From NCBI GenBank assembly GCA_964559835.1, contig CAZLJE010000006.1, positions 1-64,000 on the forward strand: 64,000 nucleotides of DNA, read 5' to 3'. The position numbers and the translations under genes were made by a program. Positions 7,522-15,717 of the stretch are shown piece by piece. Below the pieces are notes generated by a model. That model ran no database searches, was not told where the DNA came from, and was given only the letters and a program-made list of their open reading frames with translations. The stretch's first letter is position 1, and every line of letters starts with the position of its first letter. The stretch comes from DAISJI01 sp964559835. GTDB lineage: Bacteria > Acidobacteriota > Terriglobia > Terriglobales > Acidobacteriaceae.

Positions 7522-8687
7522 CGCGCGGGCTCCGGGTCGCGGGGCGCGGGGCGCGGATGGCGGGACAACAGCTCACGCGCGGCAGTGATTACTTCGCCGG
7601 CGGTGACCTGAAGGAGGCCATGATCGGGTTGGTCGTGGTGCGTGTAATCGGTGCGACTTGAGGGATGGCGGAGGACAACAAGCATTTTTGATTTTTGATT
7701 TTCGATTTCCGATTTCGTAGTGCCGAAGTCATACGGGCCGTTGCGGGCGGGATCGGTGGGTCCGAAGATGGCGACGGTGGGAACGCCGAGCAGGGCGGCG
7801 AGGTGCATCGGGCCGGTGTCACCACCGATGAAGAGCGCGGCGCGGCGGGTGAGGGCGATCAGTTCGGGTAAGGTGCAGGAGATCGGGCGGGCGCTCCCGT
7901 CGGAAGCGGTTTCAACTTCGCGGGCGAGGGAGTCTTCTCCCGGTCCGTAATTCACGATGGAAAAGATACCGTCGTCGCGGAGCGCGCGGGCGACTTCGGC
8001 GTAGCGGGCGGCGGGCCACTGCTTGGCGGGCCAGCCAGCGCCAGGGTTGAGGATGGCGAAGCGGGGCGCAGGGCGCGGGGCGCGGAGCGCGGAGAGCCTG
8101 CGGTCGACTTCGGATTCTGCGGACAGGTCGACGGGAAAACCGTTAACCACAGAGGGCACAGAGGTACACAGAGGAAAAACGGAGGAAACCAGCGCCAGGT
8201 TCTGGTCGATGATGTGGGTCGCGGTGGGCTGGACGAGGTGCGTATAGAACATGGTTGCCGGTTTTTCGCGGGGCTGCGCGAAGCCGATGCGTCTGGGTGC
8301 GCGAGAAAGTTGGGCGACGAGGGCGGATTTGATCGCGCCCTGGAAATCGATGGCGATGTCGTAACGCTCGGCGCGCAGATCGCGGAAGGTGGTGCGAACG
8401 TCGGACCAGGTGGCGGCGGAGAAGGGGGCGCGTCGCCAGCCGAGGGTGTCGACGACGTGGACGCGGTCGACGAGCGGGCGAGTTCCCCACCGTATCGCGC
8501 CAAAATCGGGCGCGATAAGGGTGGGGCAACCGGACTCAGTATTAGGGGCTTCGAGAAACGGCGTCCAGCGGCGTTCGATGGCCCAGCCGATGTACGCGTC
8601 AGGATGGGTGGCGCGGAGTGCGGCGACGGCGGGGAGTGCGTGCAGGACGTCGCCCATGGAACCGAGGCGGACGATGAGCACGCGCAT
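7518..8687 (-). CDS. waaC: LPS heptosyltransferase (glycosyltransferase family 9), with repeat-derived inserts
   Basis: This 389-residue GT-B enzyme would transfer ADP-heptose to Kdo or heptose of the LPS inner core. The N-terminus MRVLIVRLGSMGDVLHALPA is the family signature. The C-terminal half has LNPGAGWPAKQWP, GGDTGPMHLAALLGVP and AIFGPTDPARNGPY, the ADP-heptose site. Five stretches look like dispersed repeats read in frame: residues about 53-69 (G hairpin, nt 8484-8526), 168-183 (A repeat, nt 8139-8186), 200-209 (F tract), 325-335 (B', nt 7683-7716) and 376-389 (F tract). These probably explain the length, since the family usually has 320-350 residues. It starts one base inside the adenylyltransferase stop. 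Family membership is sure; WaaC rather than WaaF is inferred. Confidence 0.88.
   Translation of the reverse strand: MRVLIVRLGSMGDVLHALPAVAALRATHPDAYIGWAIERRWTPFLEAPNTESGCPTLIAPDFGAIRWGTRPLVDRVHVVDTLGWRRAPFSAATWSDVRTTFRDLRAERYDIAIDFQGAIKSALVAQLSRAPRRIGFAQPREKPATMFYTHLVQPTATHIIDQNLALVSSVFPLCTSVPSVVNGFPVDLSAESEVDRRLSALRAPRPAPRFAILNPGAGWPAKQWPAARYAEVARALRDDGIFSIVNYGPGEDSLAREVETASDGSARPISCTLPELIALTRRAALFIGGDTGPMHLAALLGVPTVAIFGPTDPARNGPYDFGTTKSEIENQKSKMLVVLRHPSSRTDYTHHDQPDHGLLQVTAGEVITAARELLSRHPRPAPRDPEPAR
7683..7716 (+). repeat. B' repeat inside the heptosyltransferase gene
   Basis: A TTTTTGATTTTTGATTTTCG tract; the coding strand reads it as KSEIENQKSKM, inserted between the conserved NGPYDFGTT region and the C-terminal helix. 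Confidence 0.8.
8139..8186 (+). repeat. A repeat inside the heptosyltransferase gene
   Basis: AACCACAGAGGGCACAGAGG followed by TACACAGAGGAAAAACGG. On the coding (minus) strand it reads in frame as SSVFPLCTSVPSVVNG, with no stop. Confidence 0.85.
8484..8526. repeat. G-type inverted repeat inside the heptosyltransferase gene
   Basis: CCCCACCGTATCGCGCC, a short AAAAT loop, then GGGCGCGATAAGGGTGGGG. The arms are nearly perfect complements. It is read in frame as CPTLIAPDFGAIRWGTR. A similar CCCACCCT/AGGGTGGG hairpin lies in the ada gene. Confidence 0.75.
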
Positions 8688-9166
8688 CAGCGGCGGTCTC
8701 CTTTTTTCATCTCGTCGATAAACGAAGTCGCGGAGTGATCTTTGGGATCGCCGACGATGGCGACCCGGCCTCCGCAGGCGATGACTTCCTCGCGCTCGGG
8801 GACGGAGTCGGCGGTGTAGTCCGTGCCTTTAGCCTGGAAGTCGGGACGCAATTCGCGGATGAGGGCGCGGACGTCGGGTTCGTCGAAAATTACGACAGCG
8901 TCGACCGGCTCAAGGGCGGAGAGGATCTCGGCGCGCTCGGTGTCGGGCATCAGCGGGCGGCCTTCGCCCTTGAGGCCGCGGACGGATGCGTCGGAGTTGA
9001 TGGCGACGATGAGGCGGCCGCCGAGTTGTTTGGCGGCGTGCAGGTAGCGGATGTGGCCGACGTGGAGGAAGTCGAAGCAGCCGTTGGCGAGGGTGATGCG
9101 GTCGCCGTTTTTCCGCCACTCGGAGACGCGGTGCGCGAGGTCGGGGCGAGAGAGAAGCTTATTCAT
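8687..9166 (-). CDS. rfaE2: D-glycero-beta-D-manno-heptose 1-phosphate adenylyltransferase
   Basis: This 159-residue cytidylyltransferase-fold enzyme converts heptose-1-phosphate and ATP to ADP-heptose. Motifs are ITLANGCFDFLHVGHIRYL (with the HxGH nucleotide site), AINSDASVRGLKG, RPLMPDTERAEIL and DYTADSVPEREEV. It corresponds to the C-terminal half of E. coli HldE; here kinase and adenylyltransferase are separate genes. The ATG at 9166 (MNKLLSRPDL) is preferred; an in-frame ATG at 9184 lies at the edge of a B repeat. The TGATG junction overlaps the heptosyltransferase start by one base. Confidence 0.93.
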   Translation of the reverse strand: MNKLLSRPDLAHRVSEWRKNGDRITLANGCFDFLHVGHIRYLHAAKQLGGRLIVAINSDASVRGLKGEGRPLMPDTERAEILSALEPVDAVVIFDEPDVRALIRELRPDFQAKGTDYTADSVPEREEVIACGGRVAIVGDPKDHSATSFIDEMKKGDRR

Positions 9167-9183
9167 CCTCAACACCAACACCA

Positions 9184-9330
9184 TTGCCGATTGTCGATTG
9201 ACGATTGCCGATTGAAAAACCGTTCACCACAAAGGACACGAAGGGACACGAAGGAAAACAAAAGGTCCCTTCGACTTCGCTCAGGGCAGGCTCTTCGACT
9301 CGGACTTACGTCCTCGCTCAGGATGACAGA
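9184..9330 (+). repeat. Composite B-A-C repeat
   Basis: In order: B (about 9184-9215, CATTGCCGATTGTCGATTGA), A (about 9222-9259, TTCACCACAAAGGACACGAA) and C (about 9267-9330, with CCCTTCGACTTCGCTCAGGG and then CCTCGCTCAGGATGACAG). It fills the space between the two heptose genes. Confidence 0.85.
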
Positions 9331-9332
9331 TC

Positions 9333-10406
9333 TCATTGTGCGGCCTCGATGGCGTGGAGGAGTTCGTCGCGGGAGGCGGTGGCGGTGCCGCGTTTCATGA
9401 CGACGATGCCGCCGGCGTAGTTGGCGAGGCGGGCGGCGTCTTCTGCATCCGCACCAGCAGCGAGCGCAGCGGTAAAAGTCGCGATGACGGTGTCACCGGC
9501 GCCGGTGACGTCGGCGACCTCGTCGGAACCGTGAATGGGGATTTCGACCGGAGCGCGGCGCGGCTCGAAACAGACCATGCCGTCGCGGCCGCGAGTAATG
9601 ACGAGCGAATTGAGCCCCATGCGGCCGAGGACTTCCTGACCGGCGGCAAAGAGGCGGTCAGTGTCGTTGCCGATGCGGATGTGCAAAGCTTCTTCGATCT
9701 CGGGCTCGTTCGGAGTGGCCGCGGTCACGCCGCGAAAATCGAACATGCGATAGCGCGAGTCGAGCGTGATGGGTATGCCGTCGAAAGCTCCGGCGGCGCG
9801 AAGCGTTTCCAGCAGGTCCGGAGTGGCGGCGCCGTAACCGTAGTCGGAGACGAGCAGCGCGTCGGAGGCGTGGGCGAATTCGCGGGCGGCGTCACGGAGG
9901 CGATTGCGGTAGAGGCGCGGGAGTTCGGCGTCGGGCTCGCGATCGACACGCACGATCTGCTGGCGCGCGGTGTGCGTCATGCCGGCGAGGATGCGCGTCT
10001 TGGTGACGGTCGGAAAGCCCTTGAGCTTGGCGATGCCTGAGATGGAGATGTGTTTCTCACGAAAGGCGTGGAGAAGGAGGCGACCGGGTTCGTCGTCGCC
10101 GACAACGCCGACGGGAAGGACAGTCACACCGAGAGCGGCGAGATTGTAGACGGCATTGGCGCCACCGCCAGGAACGACGGTGCGCTCGCGGTGGCGGAGG
10201 ATCAGGACGGGCGCTTCGCGGGATACGCGAGAGATCTCGCCGAAGACGAACTCGTCGGCGACGAGGTCGGCGAGAGCGGTGATGGTGAGGCGCGGGAAGG
10301 CGTCGACGATGCGGCGGAGGCGGGCGGATTGTTTGGCTTTCGGTGGCAAGGGGCAATTGTAATGGGCGTAGGGCGCAGGGGGTAGGGCGTAGGGAAACAA
10401 AGGCAT
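9333..10406 (-). CDS. rfaE1: D-glycero-beta-D-manno-heptose-7-phosphate kinase (PfkB family)
   Basis: This ribokinase-fold enzyme phosphorylates heptose-7-phosphate at C1 for ADP-heptose synthesis. The evidence is VPGGGANAVYNLAALG with VGVVGDDEPGR in the N-terminal half, SDYGYGAATPDLLE, TPNEPEIEEAL, and the catalytic anion hole VADVTGAGDTVIATF near the C-terminus, with ANYAGGIVVMKRGT after it. The start is uncertain: the ATG at 10406 (MPLFPYALPPAPY) lies in an F/B repeat, so a TTG at 10349 (LPPKAKQSARLRR) may be the real start. It is the upstream partner of rfaE2 in the LPS operon. Confidence 0.9.
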   Translation of the reverse strand: MPLFPYALPPAPYAHYNCPLPPKAKQSARLRRIVDAFPRLTITALADLVADEFVFGEISRVSREAPVLILRHRERTVVPGGGANAVYNLAALGVTVLPVGVVGDDEPGRLLLHAFREKHISISGIAKLKGFPTVTKTRILAGMTHTARQQIVRVDREPDAELPRLYRNRLRDAAREFAHASDALLVSDYGYGAATPDLLETLRAAGAFDGIPITLDSRYRMFDFRGVTAATPNEPEIEEALHIRIGNDTDRLFAAGQEVLGRMGLNSLVITRGRDGMVCFEPRRAPVEIPIHGSDEVADVTGAGDTVIATFTAALAAGADAEDAARLANYAGGIVVMKRGTATASRDELLHAIEAAQ

Positions 10407-10577
10407 TGTCGATTGACGATTGTCGATTGCCGATTGCCGTTTGTAGAAGCGTCACCACAGAGGACACGGAGGTACACAGAGGAAAAACAAAACAAAAGGT
10501 CCTTCGACTCGGACTTACGTCCTCGCTCAGGATGACAGGATGTTTAGAGCGACGTGGCGGGCGAGACGCCCGCGTTA
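10364..10577 (+). repeat. Composite F-B-A-C-D repeat
   Basis: In order: F (10364-10395, GGGCGTAGGGCGCAGGGGGT), B (10405-10440), A (10449-10489), C (10497-10541, ending CTCGCTCAGGATGACAGG) and D (10556-10577, GGCGAGACGCCCGCGTTATG). It extends into the N-terminal codons of the heptose kinase and reaches the lpxK stop. Confidence 0.85.
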
Positions 10578-11534
10578 TGGGTTGAGATTGAGGCGCGAGA
10601 GGAGGGTGTTGAGGACGGAGGCGGAGTCGAGGAGGTCGAGGCGGAGGTGGGCGATGTGGAGGGGCTGGAGACGCGAGGCGAGGGGACCGAGGTTGATGAA
10701 GTCTTTTTCGGTGGTGACGAAGGCCGTGGCATTGGACTGCGCGGCCTTGGTGGTGAGGTAAGTGATGTCGGCGGCAGTATAGGAGTGATGATCGCGGAAG
10801 GCGACTTCGTTGGCGAGAACGGCACCGGCGGCGCGGAGATCGTCGAAGAAGCGCTTGGGACGGGCGATCGCGCAAAAAGCTAAGACCTTCACCACAGAGG
10901 ACACAGAGGAACACAGAGGGCCTAAATCAACCGACCGGCGGAGTCGCCAGACGAGGGGGCGGACAGTACCCGGGCTCCAAACGAAATGGGTTTCGGGGGG
11001 AACGACGACGGCGTCGGCGCGGCCGAGCGAGCTGAGAGGCTCGCGCAGACGTCCTGCGGGAAGAAGGCGATCGCGGATGTCGGCGGGCGTGAGGAGAACG
11101 ATGTCGAAATCGCGCGCGAGCTGGCGGTGCTGGAAGCCGTCGTCTAGCAGGTGGAGATGCGGGCCGTATTTTTTCTCGGACCAAGCGCCGGCGGCGTAAC
11201 GGCTCTCGCCCACAATAACGGGCACACCCAGACGCTTCGCGATAAGGAGGGGCTCGTCACCGAAATCGGCGGGAGTGCCGGAGGGGTCCACCTGGAGAAC
11301 CCCACGGGTCTTGCGGCGGTATCCGCGAGAGAGGACGTCGAAGGCGATGCCGCGCTGTTTCAGCATCTCGCCGAGGGCGATGACGAAAGGTGTCTTGCCA
11401 GCGCCGCCTACGGAGATGTTGCCGATGCTGACGACGGGGCCTTGCAGGCGGCGAGCGCGGAAGCGGCCGGAGTCATAAAGAAGGTTGCGCAGGCGAACGC
11501 TGGCGCCGAAGAGGGCGGAGAACGGAGAGGTCAT
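10575..11534 (-). CDS. lpxK: Tetraacyldisaccharide 4'-kinase LpxK, with an in-frame repeat insert
   Basis: This 319-residue inner-membrane kinase adds the 4'-phosphate to lipid A disaccharide. It has the P-loop VVSIGNISVGGAGKTPF (residues 34-50), LSRGYRRKTRG, GDEPLLIAKRLGVPV, the DDGFQHRQLARDFDIVLL motif (131-148) and the C-terminal TTEKDFINL. Residues about 205-217 (GPLCSSVSSVVKV) are an A repeat (nt 10884-10922) translated from its reverse strand, placed just before the conserved segment AFCAIARPKRFF. The start overlaps the waaA stop by one base. LpxK acts after LpxB and before WaaA, matching the gene order. Confidence 0.93.
   Translation of the reverse strand: MTSPFSALFGASVRLRNLLYDSGRFRARRLQGPVVSIGNISVGGAGKTPFVIALGEMLKQRGIAFDVLSRGYRRKTRGVLQVDPSGTPADFGDEPLLIAKRLGVPVIVGESRYAAGAWSEKKYGPHLHLLDDGFQHRQLARDFDIVLLTPADIRDRLLPAGRLREPLSSLGRADAVVVPPETHFVWSPGTVRPLVWRLRRSVDLGPLCSSVSSVVKVLAFCAIARPKRFFDDLRAAGAVLANEVAFRDHHSYTAADITYLTTKAAQSNATAFVTTEKDFINLGPLASRLQPLHIAHLRLDLLDSASVLNTLLSRLNLNP
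10884..10922 (+). repeat. A repeat inside lpxK
   Basis: TTCACCACAGAGGACACAGA followed by GGAACACAGAGGG. It is read in frame on the opposite strand as PLCSSVSSVVKV. Confidence 0.85.
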
Positions 11535-12829
11535 CAGGCGTTCTCCTGGTTAATGGGCGGGATAGAAGCCGTGGGGGACATCAGGGTTTCGATGCGGCGG
11601 AGAGTGCGCTCGGTCGCGCCGGCGTTTGCCTGCCAGGTGTCGCGCGCGCGGGCTCCCATGGCGCGGGCTGATGCGGGATCGGCGAGAAGTTCTTCAAACG
11701 CTTCGCCGAGGCGAGCGGAGTCGGAGATGCGGAGGGCGTTCGCGAGCGAAAACGTGTTGATCATCTCGCGGAAGTTTTCCACGTAGGGTCCGACGATGAC
11801 AGGCACACCGAAGCGCGCGGCCTCGAGGATGTTATGGCCGCCGCGGGGAACGAGGCTGCCTCCGATAAACGCGACGTCGGCAAGCTGGTAGACATCGGCG
11901 AGTTCCCCGATGGTATCGAGCAGGAAGACGCCGCCCTGGAGTGGATCTCCGTTCCACTGTGAGCGCCGCCAGAAGCGCAGCGCGGAGGAGGAGAGCAGTC
12001 CGGCGACGGCGTCGAAGCGCTCGGGATGCCGCGGAGCAAGGATGAGAAGGGCATCGGGAAAACGGTGTTGGATGGCGCGAAAGGCGTCGAGCACGATCGG
12101 CTCTTCGCCTTCCACCGTACTCCCGCAGACGAGCACCGGCTTCGTTGCGGCGGCGCGAAGCTGTTGCACAAAAGGAGAGGCAGAGCCGGCGGGAATGTCG
12201 AATTTCAGGTTGCCGACCGAATCCACGCGGTCGGGAGCGGCGCCGACTGCGATAAGGCGTCCGGCGTCGGCGCGGCTTTGCGCGAGGAAGAAATTGACGT
12301 TGTCGAGCACGGGGCCGAGCCAGCGAGCGACGATCCGGTAGCGCGGGAAAGAGCGGTCGGAGATGCGGGCGTTGATGACGCAGATCTTCGCACCGCGCGC
12401 GTGGACGAGACGGAAAAAGTTGGGCCAGAGTTCGGTTTCCGCAATAACGATGAGTGCGGGACGGAGTGCGTCGAGGTAAGGGCGCACGGCGAACCCGAAA
12501 TCGAGAGGAAAGAAGAACACGTTGTCGTTGCCGAAACGTTCGCGCGCAAGCTTCTGTCCGGTGGCGGTGGTGGTCGAGATCACGAGGCGATGCTGGGGAT
12601 AGCGGGTACGCAGTTGGCGGATGATGCCGCTGACCGCGAGCACTTCCCCTACAGAAACGGCGTGGACCCAGATGGAAGGCTTGTTTCCCTGACGCAGGCG
12701 GGCGGGGACGCGACCGAGGCGCTCCCGCAGTCCGGCACGGTATTTCCCGCGGCGGATCATCTGGAGCGCCCAGTACGGCAGCGTCAACACCAGGGCGACC
12801 GCCAGGACGGCGCTGTAGAGGAAGATCAT
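11534..12829 (-). CDS. waaA: 3-deoxy-D-manno-octulosonic acid (Kdo) transferase
   Basis: This 431-residue GT-B glycosyltransferase adds Kdo from CMP-Kdo to lipid IVA at the inner membrane. An N-terminal membrane anchor (MIFLYSAVLAVALVLTLPYW) precedes the signature segments IWVHAVSVGEVLAVSGII, TTTATGQKLARERF, VIAETELWPNFF and INARISDRSFPRYR. The C-terminal domain has VCGSTVEGEEPIVL, APRHPERFDAV, GGSLVPRGGHNILEAARFGVPV and GPYVENFREM. It is the first gene of the LPS operon, followed by lpxK with a one-base overlap. The CMP-Kdo maker KdsB is encoded 49 kb away in this window. Confidence 0.95.
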   Translation of the reverse strand: MIFLYSAVLAVALVLTLPYWALQMIRRGKYRAGLRERLGRVPARLRQGNKPSIWVHAVSVGEVLAVSGIIRQLRTRYPQHRLVISTTTATGQKLARERFGNDNVFFFPLDFGFAVRPYLDALRPALIVIAETELWPNFFRLVHARGAKICVINARISDRSFPRYRIVARWLGPVLDNVNFFLAQSRADAGRLIAVGAAPDRVDSVGNLKFDIPAGSASPFVQQLRAAATKPVLVCGSTVEGEEPIVLDAFRAIQHRFPDALLILAPRHPERFDAVAGLLSSSALRFWRRSQWNGDPLQGGVFLLDTIGELADVYQLADVAFIGGSLVPRGGHNILEAARFGVPVIVGPYVENFREMINTFSLANALRISDSARLGEAFEELLADPASARAMGARARDTWQANAGATERTLRRIETLMSPTASIPPINQENA

Positions 12830-13355
12830 CGGGCGAAGGGGTATTGTACGACCGGCGGAATGGGGTAGGTCGTAGGTGGTGGGTCGTCAGGTCGGGAAGA
12901 AGCACCGCGGGGGCGCATGGGTTCGCAGGAGGAAAGCAAAACCATTGCTGATTGCCGATTGTCGATTGACGATTGGAAAAGCAGTCACTGCAGGCTCGCA
13001 GAGGAACGCAGGGAAAACAGAAGCGTTCACACGATGGTCACGAAGGGCACACGATTGGTTGTACGACCGGGGAGTTGAAGCAAAACCATTGCTAATTGTC
13101 GATTGCCGATTGGAAAAACCGTTCACCACAGAGGACACGGAGGAACACGGAGGAAAACATTCACCACAAAGGACACGAAGGAACACGAAGGAAATGCTTG
13201 GCGGTTCCCATTTTGGGAAGCTCTCGGCGACAACTTCCGACCCAGTTCACAACAAAGCACTAACGGGTGGGTTGAAACTGTCGGAATCCTGAGCGCCGGC
13301 TAACGCGGGTGTGATCGGCGAGCAGGAAGTATCGAGATTTCAGTAGAATCGGCGC
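12830..13355. other. Gene-free stretch packed with A and B repeats
   Basis: This 526-base divergent region lies between waaA and a secreted-protein gene. It holds a B repeat (12944-12977), a degenerate A (12984-13020), another B (13090-13113) and two consecutive A copies (13122-13157 and 13162-13193). Promoters for both flanking genes must lie here, but I cannot assign clear -35/-10 boxes. Short frames translating to FLRVLCGE-type peptides are repeat artefacts. Confidence 0.7.
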
Positions 13356-14015
13356 ATGAGAATCGCAAAGTGGAAGAGGTACGGCGCTGGTTTGGCGGCC
13401 GTAATGGTTGCGTCGGTGGTGGCGTTCGCGGCGAAGGAATACGTCGCGCCGAAGGCGTACCCGGCGAAGACGTACCCGGCGCGTGACGCGCACGACAATG
13501 AAAAGGTGACGATCGCCGCCGATCCGTATGACATGCCGGACAAGGCATCGACGGTGTTCAACCTGGATTACCGCGACAGGGGCATGTTGCCGGTGTATCT
13601 CATCATCACCAACGATGGGGATGAGCCGATCGCGCTGACGGACCTGAAGGTACAGCTGGTCACGAGCGACCGGTCGAAGATCTCGGCGGCGGACAAGGAC
13701 GACCTGTACCGGAAGTTTTCGCGGGTGAAGCGGAGAGGAGACGAGCCGCGGATCAACCCGCTGCCGCTGCCGCGCAAGGGATCGGATGCGGGCATCCCGA
13801 AGGAAGGGTTGAGCGAGTTGCAGAACGCGCCGTTCATGGCAAAGGCGGTCGAGCCGCATTCGACGGCGGCGGGATTCGTATTCTTTGACGTCGGCGGGAT
13901 CAGCCAGCCACTGGCGGGAGCGCACCTGTACGTGATGAACGTGCGCGACGCGAACGGACAGCAGTTGATGTTTTTCGATATTCCCATGGAGAAGTACCTG
14001 TCTTATAGGCCCTGA
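13356..14015 (+). CDS. Secreted protein of unknown function
   Basis: This 219-residue protein has a signal peptide (MRIAKWKRYGAGLAAVMVAS, likely cleaved near AFA-A). A short stretch repeats YPAKTYPA-like units (residues 33-43). A beta-rich domain follows (YLIITNDGDEPIALTDLKVQ, later AGFVFFDVGGISQPLAGAHLYV), which resembles a periplasmic immunoglobulin-like fold. No catalytic motif is seen and I do not recognise the family. It stands alone between repeat blocks, so its context gives no function. Confidence 0.65.
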   Translation: MRIAKWKRYGAGLAAVMVASVVAFAAKEYVAPKAYPAKTYPARDAHDNEKVTIAADPYDMPDKASTVFNLDYRDRGMLPVYLIITNDGDEPIALTDLKVQLVTSDRSKISAADKDDLYRKFSRVKRRGDEPRINPLPLPRKGSDAGIPKEGLSELQNAPFMAKAVEPHSTAAGFVFFDVGGISQPLAGAHLYVMNVRDANGQQLMFFDIPMEKYLSYRP

Positions 14016-14097
14016 CGTAGCAGGCACAAGGCACAAGGCGCAAGGAAAGACGGCTTCGGACATGACTCCGGGGACGCTTTCATTTGGAGCAAACGCA

Positions 14098-14292
14098 TTG
14101 CCGATTGCCCGATTGCCGATTGAAAAACACCCACCACAGGGGTCACAGAGGAGAACAGAAGGTCCTTCGACTGTCGCCGCAGCAACGCGCAGCGACGTCG
14201 CTCTAGCATGACAGCGGGTGATTTCGGCCTGACCGGCGGGACGCCGATGTTCCCGTCAATATTTGCGTGGCAGGCGAGACGCCTGCGTTACT
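14098..14292 (+). repeat. Composite B-A-C-D repeat
   Basis: In order: B (14098-14122), a short A (14129-14155, CCACCACAGGGGTCACAGAG), an altered C (14160-14213, ending CTCTAGCATGACAG), then two D parts (14231-14252 GACCGGCGGGACGCCGATG and 14270-14292 GGCAGGCGAGACGCCTGCGT). It abuts the rnhA stop. Confidence 0.8.
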
Positions 14293-14770
14293 TGCGCATG
14301 CCCTGGTCCATGGCCTGATTGGCGAGTTTATCGGCGGCGGAGTTGTGGGCACGGCGAACGTGGCGGATGCGGAACCAATCGAGCTTGCGGGAGAGGCGGC
14401 GCGCGTCTTCGTACAAAGGTATAAGTTGCGGTGCGCGCACTTTGTACTGGCCGTTCATCTGCTTGACCATGAGTTCGGAATCGGCGATGACTTCGAGCGC
14501 TTTGTGGCCATGTTCAACGGCGTAGCGCAGAGCGGCGAGCAGGCCTGAGTACTCGGCGACATTGTTCGTCTGGTGGCCGAGGTACTGACTGAGCTGCGCG
14601 ACCGTAGTTCCCTTTTCATCTTCAATCACAACACCATAGCCGGCGGGGCCGGGATTGCCGCGCGCACCGCCGTCGACGTGCGCGACGAACGAGCCTGCAG
14701 GCCGTTGCGGGAGAGCGGGCTCGGGGAAAAGAGAGGGCGACTTCTTACGAGGATAGTAACGGAACGGCAT
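14288..14770 (-). CDS. rnhA: Ribonuclease HI-family protein
   Basis: This 160-residue protein has an RNase H fold. The four acidic residues expected for metal binding are visible in order: FVAHVDGGARGNPGPAGYG (Asp), NNVAEYSGLLAALRYA (Glu), EVIADSELMVKQMNG (Asp) and RAHNSAADKLANQAMD (Asp). It would cleave RNA in RNA-DNA hybrids. The N-terminal 25 residues (FRYYPRKKSPSLFPEP) are a non-conserved extension. This architecture is closer to the short archaeal/Gram-positive-type RNase HI-like proteins than to E. coli RnhA. Confidence 0.88.
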   Translation of the reverse strand: MPFRYYPRKKSPSLFPEPALPQRPAGSFVAHVDGGARGNPGPAGYGVVIEDEKGTTVAQLSQYLGHQTNNVAEYSGLLAALRYAVEHGHKALEVIADSELMVKQMNGQYKVRAPQLIPLYEDARRLSRKLDWFRIRHVRRAHNSAADKLANQAMDQGMRK

Positions 14771-14794
14771 CGGAAGTTCAGTAAAGCAAAATCA

Positions 14795-14925
14795 TTGTCG
14801 ATTGTCGATTGTCGATTGATGATTGCCGATTGAAGACTCACCACAAAGGGCACGAAGGGACACGAAGGAAAACACAAGGTCCTTCGACTCGGACTTACGT
14901 CCTCGCTCAGGATGACAGATGTTGA
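14795..14925 (+). repeat. Composite B-A-C repeat
   Basis: B (14795-14833, four ATTGTCGATTG units), A (14838-14873) and C (14878-14922, CTCGCTCAGGATGACAGATG), filling the gap between the rnhA start and the phosphoesterase stop. Confidence 0.85.
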
Positions 14926-14935
14926 AGGATAGATC

Positions 14936-15691
14936 TTACCGGCCTTGGGCGAGTCGGGTGGCGAGACGCTCGGGGAGATCGGCGTCGCGGATACGTTGCT
15001 GCGCGGTGACGATGTCGTAAGGAACCCGGAAGTAGGTGACCTGCCATTTATCGCTGTCGAAGGTGGCGAAGGCGGCGCGCCAATCGCCATCGCGGGGCTG
15101 TCCGACAGAACCGGGATTGATGAGGTAGTGGCAGCCGCGGTCGAGGCCGAAGTCGAAGGACTCCACCTTGTCGCGCGAGCGATAGACGGGACGGATGACG
15201 GCGGCGTCGTCGCGTCCGGTGAGGAATCCGCCCTGGACGTGGGTGTGCCCGAAGAAAGTCACGGCCGGCGAACCGGGATCGAGGAGGCGCTGCGCGTCGG
15301 GAAGCATGAGCAAGTACTCGTCTTCGTCGGCGGGCGAGCCGTGCACGAACTCGACTTTGTCGAGGCCTTTCATCTTGAGCGGGCCTTGCGGGAGTTCGCG
15401 CAACCACGTGAGATTGGCGCGGTCGAGGACAGTGCGGGTCCAGAGAACGGCGAGGCCTGCGATGGGATTGAAGTCGGCCATGTTGCTGACGCCGGAGATA
15501 GCCTTGTCGTGATTGCCGCGGACGACGGTCCCATCGAGCTTGCGCGAACGCTCGACGACTTCATTGGGGCTGGCGCCGTAGCCGACAACGTCGCCGAGAT
15601 TCACAACGGCGTCGTGCTTGGGAGCGGCGGCCAGGCAGGCATCGAGCGCCTCGACGTTGGCATGAATGTCGCTGAGGAGGAGAATGCGCAC
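14936..15691 (-). CDS. Metallophosphoesterase (YfcE/MJ0936-like)
   Basis: This 251-residue calcineurin-like phosphoesterase starts at a GTG (15691; VRILLLSDIHANVEALDA). The metal-binding motifs are complete: DIHAN, GDVVGYG, GNHDKAI, and GHTHVQG with an upstream FVHGSP. It ends with a beta segment (INPGSVGQPRDGDW) typical of the family that hydrolyses phosphodiesters or nucleotides. An in-frame ATG 108 bases upstream (15799) runs through A and B repeats and would add a repeat-derived leader (PFVYLRVLCGE), so the GTG is preferred. The substrate cannot be assigned. Confidence 0.87.
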   Translation of the reverse strand: MRILLLSDIHANVEALDACLAAAPKHDAVVNLGDVVGYGASPNEVVERSRKLDGTVVRGNHDKAISGVSNMADFNPIAGLAVLWTRTVLDRANLTWLRELPQGPLKMKGLDKVEFVHGSPADEDEYLLMLPDAQRLLDPGSPAVTFFGHTHVQGGFLTGRDDAAVIRPVYRSRDKVESFDFGLDRGCHYLINPGSVGQPRDGDWRAAFATFDSDKWQVTYFRVPYDIVTAQQRIRDADLPERLATRLAQGR

Positions 15692-15717
15692 CGGTAGCGG
15701 ATTATAACAACAACAAC

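Noticed and set aside
12887..13186. Open frames giving FLRVLCGE-like peptides in repeat-rich gaps
   Set aside because: They are translations of A and B repeats only, with no conserved domain and no independent coding signal.
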